Origin: Pelagibacteraceae bacterium AG-337-I02
Lineage (GTDB): Bacteria; Pseudomonadota; Alphaproteobacteria; HIMB59; GCA-002718135
Direction of reading: 5' to 3'
Assembly: GCA_003282155.1 (NCBI GenBank)
Contig: QBZY01000008.1
Coordinates: 1 to 58,371 of the forward strand
DNA: 58,371 nt
In this document: piece after piece, positions 1 through 8,425 of the stretch
Layout of the letters: each line of letters opens with the position of its first letter
How positions within the stretch are numbered: the first letter of the stretch is position 1
Notes under the pieces: generated by a model
Database searches by the model: none
The model's input: only the letters and a program-made list of their open reading frames with translations
What the model was told of the DNA's origin: nothing
Program-made: the position numbers and the translations under genes

Positions 1-2
1 CA

Positions 3-836
3 CAATTTAGGGCTCTTAAAGGAGACTTTAATGCTAATTTAAATAAAGCAATTAATTTAGTTGAAAAAGCTTCAAATGAAAATGTTGATATTTTACTTCT
101 GCAAGAATTATTTCAAGATTATTATTTTTGTTCAACAAAAAATGATAAATTTTTTGAACTTGCAATTGATTTTCCTTCTGATCCAATGTTCGAAAAATTA
201 TCTAATATTTGTAAAGATAAAAAGATTTCATTACCAATTAGTTTTTTTCAAAAAAAAGAAAATAAGTTTTTTAACTCTCTAGTTATGATTGATTCTTTTG
301 GTAAAATAAGTGAAGTTTATAATAAATCTCACATCCCTGAAGGGTCTGGATATAATGAGAAATATTATTTTGAAAAAGGCAATACAGGTTTTATGGTTTT
401 TGACACCCCTCTAGCAAAAGTGGGCTGTGCAATTTGTTGGGATCAGTGGTTTCCTGAATGTGCAAGAATATTAACGTTGAAAGGTGCAGATTTAATTTTT
501 TATCCATCAGCAATTGGCTCTGAGCCACACATGCCTGAATTAAATTCAAGGGATCATTGGATTAATACAATGGTAGGACATGCTGCTGCAAATCAAATCC
601 CTATAATAACTTCGAATAGAATAGGGAAGGAGATCGAAGCTGATATTGAATTAAATTTTTATGGTAATTCTTTTATATTGGACCATCTTGGAAATGTAAT
701 AAATCGTATGAATGATAAGGATGAGGGATTAATAACTGCGACTTTAGATTTATTAATTTCAAGAGAATATAGAAAATTATGGGGTAACTTTAGAGACAGA
801 AGACCCGATCTATATAAAAAAATTCTCGATTTTTAA
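3..836 (+). CDS. aguB: N-carbamoylputrescine amidase (5' end cut off by window edge)
   Basis: Carbon-nitrogen hydrolase of the nitrilase superfamily that converts N-carbamoylputrescine to putrescine, CO2 and ammonia, the last step of the agmatine route. The reading frame is open from base 3, before the first in-frame ATG at 186, and the upstream residues already match the family, so the true start lies outside the window. The expected Glu-Lys-Cys triad is visible: Glu in LLQELF (about base 110), Lys in NKSHIP (about 325) and Cys in AICWDQWFPE (codon 435-437). The motifs IPEGSGYNEKYYF and GDTGF-like NTGFMVFDTP are typical of AguB rather than of other nitrilases. The potF gene follows after 40 bp on the same strand, so polyamine production and uptake are probably co-expressed. 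Confident. Confidence 0.93.
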   Translation, partial: QFRALKGDFNANLNKAINLVEKASNENVDILLLQELFQDYYFCSTKNDKFFELAIDFPSDPMFEKLSNICKDKKISLPISFFQKKENKFFNSLVMIDSFGKISEVYNKSHIPEGSGYNEKYYFEKGNTGFMVFDTPLAKVGCAICWDQWFPECARILTLKGADLIFYPSAIGSEPHMPELNSRDHWINTMVGHAAANQIPIITSNRIGKEIEADIELNFYGNSFILDHLGNVINRMNDKDEGLITATLDLLISREYRKLWGNFRDRRPDLYKKILDF

Positions 837-864
837 TTTATTTTATTTAATGTAATTTTTATTT

Positions 865-872
865 AGGAGGGG
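865..872 (+). promoter_or_regulatory. Near-consensus Shine-Dalgarno of potF
   Basis: AGGAGGGG ends a few bases before the potF ATG at 877. Most genes in this window have no recognisable Shine-Dalgarno, so a full AGGAGG here suggests very high translation of the binding protein. The other binding protein in the window (start 38115) has the same feature. Confidence 0.8.
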
Positions 873-876
873 AATA

Positions 877-1929
877 ATGCTTAAGTATTTTATATCTCTA
901 TTAGTTTTAATTTCTTTTTCAGCTCAGGCTAAAGAAGAATTATTTATTTACAATTGGTCTGACTATATTGCTGAAGATACAATTGAAAATTTTGAAAATG
1001 AATTTGGCATTGATGTAACTTATGATGTTTTTGATTCAAATGAGGTTCTTGAAGCTAAACTTTTAGCTGGTGGGTCTGGCTATGATATTGTCGTGCCTTC
1101 TGGTTCTTTTTTAGAAAACCAAATCAAGGCTGGAGTATTCCAAAAACTTGATAAATCTAAGCTTTCAAATATTGGTAATTTAGATCCTGATGTTCTTGCA
1201 AAAATTGAAGCGCATGATCCAGGCGGTCAATACTCAATAAATTATATGTATGGTACTACAGGTATTGGCTATAATACTGATAAAGTTGATGAAAACGATA
1301 TTACAAGTTGGAGCATTTTATTTGATCCAGCTATTGCATCTAAGTATGAAGATTGTGGAATCGCAATGTTGGATGCCCCAACAGAGGTTATGGAAATTGC
1401 TTTGAAATATGTTGGAAAAGATCCTTATACCGAGGATGAGAAAGATTATGAGGTTGCTCTTGCAATGTTGAAAGAAATTAGACCTTACATAAGATATTTT
1501 GATTCTTCTCAATATATCGATGATTTAGCAAATGGAGAGATCTGTTTGACTATGGGATGGTCTGGTGATGTTTTCCTAGCTGCTGATGAAGCTGCAGATG
1601 GCGTAGAAGCTTGGTACTCAATTCCTTCTGAAGGAACTGTAATATGGTTTGATATGATGGCTATTCCAGCTGATGCAAAAAATGTTGAGAATGCCCACAA
1701 ATTTATAAATTATATTTTAAGACCTCAAGTTGCTGCTGATATTACAAACTACGTTTGGTATTCAAATCCAAATAAAGCAGCCAATGAACTTGTTGATCCT
1801 GAAATTTTTGAAGATCCTGCTATTTATCCAGATGAAGCAACTTTAAGTATGCTTTTTGCTGATACTGCAGACTCTCCGAAAAAATCTAAATTATCAACTA
1901 AATATTTTAATAAGTTTAAAGCAAATTAA
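877..1929 (+). CDS. potF: Putrescine/spermidine ABC transporter, periplasmic binding protein
   Basis: 350 aa periplasmic solute-binding protein of the PotD/PotF family, the receptor of a polyamine uptake system. Residues 1-18 form a signal peptide ending AQA, followed by mature KEELFIYNWSDYI, the usual PotD/PotF opening (LxxYNWxDYI). Also typical are YDIVVPSG and a C-terminal half with EICLTMGWSGD and WFDMMAIP. It is followed by ATPase and two permease genes in the standard PotFGHI order. Its neighbours aguB, puuA and puuB all handle putrescine, which supports a polyamine substrate; whether putrescine or spermidine is preferred cannot be read from the sequence. The strong Shine-Dalgarno upstream and stable hairpin downstream fit high expression relative to the membrane components. 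Confidence 0.92.
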   Translation: MLKYFISLLVLISFSAQAKEELFIYNWSDYIAEDTIENFENEFGIDVTYDVFDSNEVLEAKLLAGGSGYDIVVPSGSFLENQIKAGVFQKLDKSKLSNIGNLDPDVLAKIEAHDPGGQYSINYMYGTTGIGYNTDKVDENDITSWSILFDPAIASKYEDCGIAMLDAPTEVMEIALKYVGKDPYTEDEKDYEVALAMLKEIRPYIRYFDSSQYIDDLANGEICLTMGWSGDVFLAADEAADGVEAWYSIPSEGTVIWFDMMAIPADAKNVENAHKFINYILRPQVAADITNYVWYSNPNKAANELVDPEIFEDPAIYPDEATLSMLFADTADSPKKSKLSTKYFNKFKAN

Positions 1930-1944
1930 AAAATATACATCATT

Positions 1945-1974
1945 TCAGCACTAATATATTAATATTAGTGCTGA
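1945..1974 (+). promoter_or_regulatory. 13-bp perfect stem-loop between potF and potG
   Basis: Bases 1945-1957 (TCAGCACTAATAT) pair perfectly with 1962-1974 around an ATTA loop. Only TTTAAG follows before the potG ATG at 1981, so there is no U-tract and it is a poor intrinsic terminator. It sits where the potG ribosome must land. By analogy with known stem-loops after binding-protein genes (for example the malE-malF region), it probably protects the potF mRNA 3' end and/or lowers potG expression. The pairing is seen; the role is inferred. Confidence 0.75.
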
Positions 1975-1980
1975 TTTAAG

Positions 1981-3048
1981 ATGGATAATAATTTTCTTGT
2001 AATTGAAAATATTTCTAAATCCTTTGGAGATAACAAAGTTTTAGAAAATATTAATTTAAATATTTCAAAATCTGAATTTTTCGGTCTCTTAGGATCTTCC
2101 GGTTCAGGTAAAACTACATTACTAAGAATACTAGGTGGATTTGAGAAGCCAGATACAGGACGTGTAATACTCGACGGAATGGACATAACAAACCTTGAAC
2201 CTTTTGATAGACCATTAAACTATATGTTTCAATCTTATGCTCTATTTCCTCACTTAAACGTATTTAATAATTTAGCTTTTGGAATAAAAGAAAATTTTAC
2301 CCAAAAAGAAACTGAAATAAACGTAAGAAATATTGCTGAACTTTTATCTATTGAACATTTATTAAAAAGAAGAATTAAGCAACTATCAGGCGGAGAGCAG
2401 CAAAGAGTTGCCCTTGGAAGGTGCTTAATAAAAAAACCTAAGTTGTTATTGTTAGATGAGCCTCTTGCAGCACTAGATAAAAAACTAAGATCAAAAACAC
2501 AATTAGAGTTAACAACACTCCAAAAGAAATTAAAAATTACTTTTGTTTTCGTCACCCATGATCAGGAAGAGGCAATGTCCTTATCTGATAGAATGGCAAT
2601 AATGAATAATGGTCTTATTTTGGAATGTTCTAGCCCTGAAGAGATTTATGAAAATCCTAAAAGTCTTTATACTGCCAATTTTATAGGAATTGCAAATATA
2701 ATTGAGATTTACAAGAAAGATAAAAATTTTTATTCTGATAATTTAGGTATAAATTTTAAATTAAACAAAGAATTAAAAAATACGAAAACTAATATTTTAC
2801 TAAGACCAGAGAAAATAAAAATACAATCAATCAATAATTTGAAAACAAGTTCATTTAATTCCTTTTGTGGTGAAATATTAGAAAAATCATATTTGGGAAG
2901 CTTTACTCGTTATGAAATTAAAATTAATAATATGATAATTTCAGTTTTAGATCAGAATTTTAACTCCAACTCAAATTATAATTTCCTAAAAGGGGAAAAA
3001 GTAATTTGTAGTTGGGAAAGTGAATCAATTAAAATTTTAGAGGATTAA
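1981..3048 (+). CDS. potG: Polyamine ABC transporter, ATP-binding subunit
   Basis: 355 aa cytoplasmic ATPase that powers polyamine import. Walker A GSSGSGKTT lies at residues 38-46, followed by the signature LSGGEQQRVALGR, Walker B LLLLDEPLAALD and switch His in FVTHDQEEAMSL. The roughly 120 C-terminal residues form the TOBE-type regulatory extension typical of the PotA/PotG/MalK class (NILLRPEKIKI). There is no Shine-Dalgarno; the start lies 6 bp after a 13-bp hairpin. The stop codon is directly followed by the TTG start of potH. Family assignment is secure, polyamine specificity comes from context. Confidence 0.92.
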   Translation: MDNNFLVIENISKSFGDNKVLENINLNISKSEFFGLLGSSGSGKTTLLRILGGFEKPDTGRVILDGMDITNLEPFDRPLNYMFQSYALFPHLNVFNNLAFGIKENFTQKETEINVRNIAELLSIEHLLKRRIKQLSGGEQQRVALGRCLIKKPKLLLLDEPLAALDKKLRSKTQLELTTLQKKLKITFVFVTHDQEEAMSLSDRMAIMNNGLILECSSPEEIYENPKSLYTANFIGIANIIEIYKKDKNFYSDNLGINFKLNKELKNTKTNILLRPEKIKIQSINNLKTSSFNSFCGEILEKSYLGSFTRYEIKINNMIISVLDQNFNSNSNYNFLKGEKVICSWESESIKILED

Positions 3049-3936
3049 TTGAAAAATAAATTATTTGAAAAATATTTCGTTTTTAGTCCTTACTTTTGGC
3101 TTGTTCTATTTTTTTTTATTCCATTAGCTATAATTTTTAAAATATCAATTTCGGTATCAGAATGGGGAATGCCTCCTTATCAAGATATTTTTCTTTTTGA
3201 TAATGGATTTAAGATAAATACATCATTTGAAAACTATGTTTATATATTTAGTGATTATTACTACATTGGATCTTTTGTAAACTCTTTGATTCTAGCACTA
3301 ATATCTACTATTTTTTGTTTAGTTATTGGTTTCCCGTTAGCTTTTTATATTGCGACTTCTAATATAGGATTAAGAAATATCTTATTAGTTTTAGTAGTTA
3401 TTCCATTTTGGTCATCATTTTTATTAAGAGTATATGCATGGAAAATAATTTTACAGAATAATGGAATTTTAAATGTAATACTTCTAAACCTAGGCATAAC
3501 ATCTGAGCCACTTCAATTATTATACAATCAATATGCTGTCATCATGGGAATTGTATACACTTATTTACCTTTGATGATTTTACCACTCTACGGGTACTTA
3601 AATAAATTTGATTTAAATTTAATTGAAGCATCAAAAGATTTAGGACTAAATCGTTTTAAAACCTTTTTTAAAGTTATACTTCCTTTGTCTGTTCCAGGAA
3701 TTGTTGCTGGATCTTTATTAGTTTTTATACCTGTTGTTGGAGAATTTATTATACCTGAAATGTTAGGTGGTAGTGATAGATTGTATTATGGAAAAATATT
3801 ATGGGAGGAATTCTTTGTCAATAGAAATTGGCCAGGTGCTAGTGCTTTAGCTTTTAGTGGAATTATTATTTTGGTTTTGCCAATTGTTATTTTTCAAATA
3901 CTTTATTCTCGTTGGAGTCAAAAAAATGAAATCTAG
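3049..3936 (+). CDS. potH: Polyamine ABC transporter, permease subunit 1
   Basis: 295 aa inner-membrane permease of the PotB/PotH family with about six hydrophobic segments and the cytoplasmic EAA loop (EASKDLGLNRFKTFFKVILPLSVPG, which docks on the ATPase). The family motif FIIPEMLGG follows. The chosen start is TTG at 3049, immediately after the potG stop, giving MKNKLFEKYFVF; no ATG fits better. Zero spacing suggests translational coupling to potG. The last 11 bases overlap potI. Confidence 0.9.
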   Translation: MKNKLFEKYFVFSPYFWLVLFFFIPLAIIFKISISVSEWGMPPYQDIFLFDNGFKINTSFENYVYIFSDYYYIGSFVNSLILALISTIFCLVIGFPLAFYIATSNIGLRNILLVLVVIPFWSSFLLRVYAWKIILQNNGILNVILLNLGITSEPLQLLYNQYAVIMGIVYTYLPLMILPLYGYLNKFDLNLIEASKDLGLNRFKTFFKVILPLSVPGIVAGSLLVFIPVVGEFIIPEMLGGSDRLYYGKILWEEFFVNRNWPGASALAFSGIIILVLPIVIFQILYSRWSQKNEI

Positions 3937-4720
3937 TTTAATCAAAAGTATAGTTATTTTTTTAGGTTTATTTTATTTATATTTCCCAATTTTAGTTTTA
4001 ATTTTTTACTCATTTAATGAAAATAAGAGAGTAATGGTTTGGAAAGGATTTTCTTTAAGATGGTACAATGAATTATTTAATAATGAACAAATAATTGAGG
4101 CATTTATTATTAGTATTAAAATTGCAGCTTTGTCAGCAACTTTTGCTACAATTTTAGGAGTTATGATTGGATATTCACTTGTAAGAATAAGAAAAATTCC
4201 TTTTAAATCATTTTATATTTTTCTTTCTTCAACACCTTTGGTTTTACCAGAATTAATTTTAGGTCTTTCAATGTTACTTTTTTTTATAAGCTTAAATAAT
4301 GTAATTGGATTTCCATCATCTAGAGGACAATTAACTATTTTTATATCGCACGTTACTTTCTGTATTGCATTTGTAGCAATTATTATTCAAGCAAGATTAA
4401 CTGATTTTAACAAAAATATTGAGGAAGCTGCGATGGATCTAGGCTATAATTATACCAAGGTACTCTATAAGATAACTTTACCAATAATTTTGCCTTCTAT
4501 TATTGCTGGTTGGTTATTAGCTTTTACAATTTCTTTAGATGATCTTGTTGTTGCGAGTTTTACTACTGGGCCTGGAGCTAACACATTGCCGATTGTAGTT
4601 TTTTCTAAAGTTAGATTAGGACTGAGTCCTGAAGTAAATGCATTATCAGCAATTTTAATGTTTGCTTTAATAATAATTGGTTTATTTTATTTTTATTTTA
4701 ATAAAAAATTTAAACATTAA
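3926..4720 (+). CDS. potI: Polyamine ABC transporter, permease subunit 2
   Basis: 264 aa inner-membrane permease of the PotC/PotI family with about six membrane segments and an EAA loop (EEAAMDLGYNYTKVLYKITLP) before the conserved SLDDLVVASFTTGPG region. The frame is open further upstream to 3857, but the ATG at 3926 gives the usual N-terminus MKSSLIKSIVIF and an 11-base overlap with potH. Its 3' end overlaps the 3' end of convergent puuA by 11 bp, so neither gene can have a separate intrinsic terminator. Confidence 0.91.
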   Translation: MKSSLIKSIVIFLGLFYLYFPILVLIFYSFNENKRVMVWKGFSLRWYNELFNNEQIIEAFIISIKIAALSATFATILGVMIGYSLVRIRKIPFKSFYIFLSSTPLVLPELILGLSMLLFFISLNNVIGFPSSRGQLTIFISHVTFCIAFVAIIIQARLTDFNKNIEEAAMDLGYNYTKVLYKITLPIILPSIIAGWLLAFTISLDDLVVASFTTGPGANTLPIVVFSKVRLGLSPEVNALSAILMFALIIIGLFYFYFNKKFKH

Positions 4721-6077
4721 GTAATAGATATTCTCGCTCCCAAGAACTTATTACTGATAAATAAGCTTGATACTCAACTCTTCTTATCGCAGCAATCGAC
4801 CTTACAAATTTTTCATTAAATATGGATTTTATATCTTCATCATTTTCAAAGAGAGTTAACGATTCATCTATATTTTTAGGTAGATTGGAATTTTTATCTT
4901 TAAATGCACTATCTTTGGTTTCTGGATTTGGTTTTAAATTGTTTTTCATTCCTAAATATCCTGAAGCTAAATTTGCTGCAAAAACTAGATATGGATTTGT
5001 ATCAGATCCAGGAATTCTATTTTCAATACGTATATTTCTTTCCTCAATTGATGGAATTCTAAAGCCACAACTTCTATTACCTATCCCCCATTTAACATTT
5101 TTTGGAGCACCCCAAGTTGCAAACAATCTTCTAAATGAATTTATATTTGGAGCGTATATTGGCATTAATAATGGAGTATATTTTTCCAACCCACCTAAAT
5201 AATTTTTCATTTTTTTTGAAATTTTAGATGATTTATCAAAAAAAATATTTTTATTTTTTTCATTATATATTGATTGATGTATGTGCATTGCGCTACCAGG
5301 TTGGTTCTCCATAGGTTTTGCCATAAATGTTGCATGAAGTTTATGTTTCAAAGCCGACTGTCTTAGAGTTCGTTTAAATAAAAATACCTGGTCTGCTAGA
5401 TCTAAAGGATTACCATGCTGAAAATTAATTTCCATTTGAGCTGAACCAGATTCATGGTTGATAGTATCAATTTCAATATTTTGCGCTTCACAATAATTAT
5501 ATACATCTTCAAAAAGATGATCAAATTCGTTAACAGCATCTATACCCAAGGCTTGCTTACCTGTTTCTTGTCTACCTGATTGACCTACTGGCACTTCAAG
5601 GGGATAATCTGAGTCAGCATTAGGTTTTACTAAATAAAATTCTAACTCTGGTGAGACAATTGGAGTTAATTTATCTTTTTTATAAAGTTTAATTATATTT
5701 TTTAGAGCATTCCTACTAGAATTTATAACATCATCTCCATTAAGATTTATTGCATCGCAGATTATTTGTGCAGTAGGGTCATCGTACCATGGTACTACTC
5801 TCATTGTATCAAAATCTGGTTTTAAAATTACATCAATGTCAGTTGGATTGTAAACACTTCTTGGTAAAGCTCCGGCAGAGTCCTCAGTTGCATAATCTCC
5901 TGATATCGTTTGAATAAAAGTTGATTGTGGTAATCTGTGACTTTCATCTTCCAGTCCTTTTAAAAATTTATTTGTTGGTAAAATTTTTCCCCTTGCTATA
6001 CCTCCAAGATCTGGAACTAAACATTCAACTTCTGTAATAGAGTTATCGTTAAACCAATTTTGAAATTTTTCAATCAT
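4710..6077 (-). CDS. puuA: Gamma-glutamylputrescine synthetase-like (glutamine synthetase family)
   Basis: 455 aa glutamine-synthetase-fold ligase. The N-terminus (TEVECLVPDLGGIARGKILP) and catalytic-domain motifs (SPELEFYL, INHESGSAQMEINF, GSAMHIHQS, NRSCGFRIP, RIENRIPGSDTNPYL) match the GlnA-like subgroup that joins glutamate to amines, not the nitrogen-assimilating GlnA. The NRST/adenylylation-type tail of GlnA is absent. The neighbours potFGHI, puuB and aguB support putrescine as the amine, giving gamma-glutamylputrescine. A related glutamate-amine ligase such as an ethanolamine or methylamine enzyme cannot be excluded. It ends inside the 3' end of potI and is divergent from puuB with 50 bp between starts. 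Confidence 0.82.
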   Translation of the reverse strand: MIEKFQNWFNDNSITEVECLVPDLGGIARGKILPTNKFLKGLEDESHRLPQSTFIQTISGDYATEDSAGALPRSVYNPTDIDVILKPDFDTMRVVPWYDDPTAQIICDAINLNGDDVINSSRNALKNIIKLYKKDKLTPIVSPELEFYLVKPNADSDYPLEVPVGQSGRQETGKQALGIDAVNEFDHLFEDVYNYCEAQNIEIDTINHESGSAQMEINFQHGNPLDLADQVFLFKRTLRQSALKHKLHATFMAKPMENQPGSAMHIHQSIYNEKNKNIFFDKSSKISKKMKNYLGGLEKYTPLLMPIYAPNINSFRRLFATWGAPKNVKWGIGNRSCGFRIPSIEERNIRIENRIPGSDTNPYLVFAANLASGYLGMKNNLKPNPETKDSAFKDKNSNLPKNIDESLTLFENDEDIKSIFNEKFVRSIAAIRRVEYQAYLSVISSWEREYLLLNV

Positions 6078-6127
6078 ATTGAGACTGTTTGTTTACTAAC
6101 TATTATTAAACCATTAAAGATAAGTTA

Positions 6128-7450
6128 ATGTTTACTACAAAAAAAAGGACCTTTAATCAACATGATAATGAAAAAGAGAGTTTTTATAAATTTTCAGCAC
6201 CTAGTTTTTCTAATCAAATTAAATTAAATGAAAATATTTTAACTGATGTATGTATTATTGGAGGTGGTTTAACAGGTATTTCTTCAGCATTAAATTTATC
6301 TAATCAAGGTTTATCAATAACTATTTTGGAAGCAAATAAAGTTGGATCTGGCGCTTCTGGTAGGAATGGTGGTCAACTAGGAATTGGAATGAGAAAAGAT
6401 CAATTTTACTTAGAAAAAAAATTTGGTATTGAAAAAGCAAAATTCTTTTGGAAAATTGGATTAGATGCTGTTTCAAATGTAGTTAATTTAATTGAAAAAT
6501 ACAAAATTGATTGTGCGCTTAGACAAGGTATTCTTCATGTAGGCAACACAAAAAAAGATTATAAATATTTTCAAGATGAAATTGAGCATATGCAGAAGAA
6601 TTATAATTATAATAACTATGAATACTTTGATCACAGTTCAATAAGAGATGAAGTTAATAGTGACAGATATTTTTCTGGAATGCTTTTAAAGGATTCTTAT
6701 CATTTAAACCCATTAAAACTGACATATGGCTTAGCAGAACAGTGTTTAGCAAATGGCATAAATATATATGAAAATTCTCCAGTTGATAAAATTGTTGATA
6801 ATCAAAAAGAAGTTATAATTCATTCTGGAAAAAATATTATTAAAGCGAAGAAAGTAATTATCGGTTGCAATGGTTATCTTGATAACCTTTTAGGATCAAA
6901 AAGAAATTATTTTATGCCTATAAATAATTATATTATTGCAACTGAACCTCTCGGAAAAGATCTGGCAAGTAAATTAATCAAAAGAAATTTTGGTGTAATA
7001 GATTCTAGATTTATGATTGATTATTATAGATTTTCAGAAGACTACAGACTTCTTTTTGGAGGACCTGAAACAATTACATCTCATTTTGTTAAAGATGCAA
7101 AGAGTTTTGTCTCTAAACGAATGTATAAAGTTTTTCCTGAATTAAAAAAATTCAAAATTGATTTTTCCTGGGGAGGTACCTTGGCAATATCAATTAATAG
7201 ACTGCCTATTTTTGGAACTATAATGAATCAAAAGTTATATTATGCTCATGCTTACTCTGGGCATGGATTAGCTATGAGTATTATGGGAGGAAAAATGATA
7301 GCAGAAAAAATTATTAATAAATCAAATAATTTTGATATTTTTGAGCAAATTAATCATTTTAAAATTCCAGGTGGTAACATTTTCAGAAGACCATTGTATT
7401 CTTCAGCCATTATTTATTATAGGTTAATGGATTATTTAAATAGATTATAA
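6128..7450 (+). CDS. puuB: Gamma-glutamylputrescine oxidase-like FAD oxidoreductase
   Basis: 440 aa FAD-dependent amine oxidase of the DAO/PuuB (YcjA) family. A dinucleotide-binding motif lies near residue 43 (DVCIIGGGLTGISSALNL), followed by ILEANKVGSGASGRNGGQLG, the family's FAD/active-site segment, and a C-terminal FAD-binding HAYSGHGLAMSIMGG. It should oxidise gamma-glutamylputrescine to the aldehyde with release of ammonia. Divergent from puuA with a 50-bp shared promoter region. Its stop codon directly abuts the stop codon of convergent sua5 (zero spacing). PuuC and PuuD are not in this window. Confidence 0.84.
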   Translation: MFTTKKRTFNQHDNEKESFYKFSAPSFSNQIKLNENILTDVCIIGGGLTGISSALNLSNQGLSITILEANKVGSGASGRNGGQLGIGMRKDQFYLEKKFGIEKAKFFWKIGLDAVSNVVNLIEKYKIDCALRQGILHVGNTKKDYKYFQDEIEHMQKNYNYNNYEYFDHSSIRDEVNSDRYFSGMLLKDSYHLNPLKLTYGLAEQCLANGINIYENSPVDKIVDNQKEVIIHSGKNIIKAKKVIIGCNGYLDNLLGSKRNYFMPINNYIIATEPLGKDLASKLIKRNFGVIDSRFMIDYYRFSEDYRLLFGGPETITSHFVKDAKSFVSKRMYKVFPELKKFKIDFSWGGTLAISINRLPIFGTIMNQKLYYAHAYSGHGLAMSIMGGKMIAEKIINKSNNFDIFEQINHFKIPGGNIFRRPLYSSAIIYYRLMDYLNRL

Positions 7451-8368
7451 TTATTTAATCGCTCTTCTTAATCTGTCATTTATAGTTTTACCTAGTCCTT
7501 TATCGGGTATTTCTACTACAGCAATTTTTTTGCATTTACTTTGATCTAATTTATGAAGATAATGATAAAAATTTTTTGCTGCTTCATTTAAATTTTTTTT
7601 ATTACTCAAATTTAAATTAATTATTTTAGACTTTAATTTATTATTACCAAAATTTAATAAACCTTCATTTTTTAGTATTCTCCTAGCGTTCATTCTTAAT
7701 GGCTTTAAAGTTGAATAATGTTTTTTTAAATTACCAGGAGAAATAGAGGATTTCTTTTTAATTTTTACTTTTGCATATTTATTTAGTTCTTCAACAGTGA
7801 TGCTTCCAAATCTTAATACTTCAATTTTATTATTGGTATCAATTTTTACAACTGTTGACTCTAGTCCATGAGAAGACTGATTATCTGTTAAAACAAAAAT
7901 TTTTTTTTCTAGAATAGGATCGATATCTATAATATTGGTTACGGAAGTTCTTTCTGACAGATTAGCACTAGGGGCTGCAATAGGTAGGCCAAATAAAGTA
8001 ATTAACTTATTAGCCAATTTATTACTAGGAATTCTGCAACCAACATAAGTTGAATTGTTAGAAACTAATTTTGATATTTTAGAATTTTTCCTTTTCTTTA
8101 ATATTATTGTTAAAGGACCAGGCCAAAACTTTGAAGCTAATTTTTTTTCAAATTTATTTAGAATAAAATATTTTTCTATTTGTTTAATACTTTTAAAGTG
8201 ACAGATAATTGGATTAGTTCGTGGTCTTTTTTTAACTTTAAAAATAGATTTTACAGCCTTATCATTTGTTGCGTCTGCTCCAAGACCAAATACTGTTTCT
8301 GTGGGAAATATTACAAGTTCTCCACTGCTTAATAAATTTTTTGCAATATCTAACTTATTTTTTACCAT
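7451..8368 (-). CDS. sua5: Threonylcarbamoyl-AMP synthase (Sua5 type)
   Basis: 305 aa enzyme that makes threonylcarbamoyl-AMP from threonine, bicarbonate and ATP, the first step of tRNA t6A37 modification. The YrdC domain covers about residues 1-200 (SGELVIFPTETVFGLGADA, KVKKRPRTNPIICH, LPIAAPSANLSERTSVT, SHGLESTVV), followed by the Sua5 linker SPGNLKKHYSTLKPL and a diverged Sua5 domain. Its length marks it as the long Sua5 rather than the short TsaC form. It is divergent from the parA-like gene. Confidence 0.92.
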   Translation of the reverse strand: MVKNKLDIAKNLLSSGELVIFPTETVFGLGADATNDKAVKSIFKVKKRPRTNPIICHFKSIKQIEKYFILNKFEKKLASKFWPGPLTIILKKRKNSKISKLVSNNSTYVGCRIPSNKLANKLITLFGLPIAAPSANLSERTSVTNIIDIDPILEKKIFVLTDNQSSHGLESTVVKIDTNNKIEVLRFGSITVEELNKYAKVKIKKKSSISPGNLKKHYSTLKPLRMNARRILKNEGLLNFGNNKLKSKIINLNLSNKKNLNEAAKNFYHYLHKLDQSKCKKIAVVEIPDKGLGKTINDRLRRAIK

Positions 8369-8425
8369 ATTTTTTTATAAAATGTTTCCATCTATCTTTA
8401 AAATAGTTATTATCAATAATTTTAT

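Noticed and set aside
61..282. 73-codon open frame at the left edge
   Set aside because: It overlaps the aguB fragment in another frame; the aguB frame is continuous from base 3 and carries the catalytic Glu motif.
1945..1974. Reading the potF-potG hairpin as an intrinsic terminator
   Set aside because: It lacks a T-tract and stands in the middle of a clear four-gene operon, so it is treated as a processing or translation-control element.
4822..5202. 126-codon plus-strand open frame inside puuA
   Set aside because: Antisense to the glutamine-synthetase catalytic region; no start signal or domain. Shadow frame.
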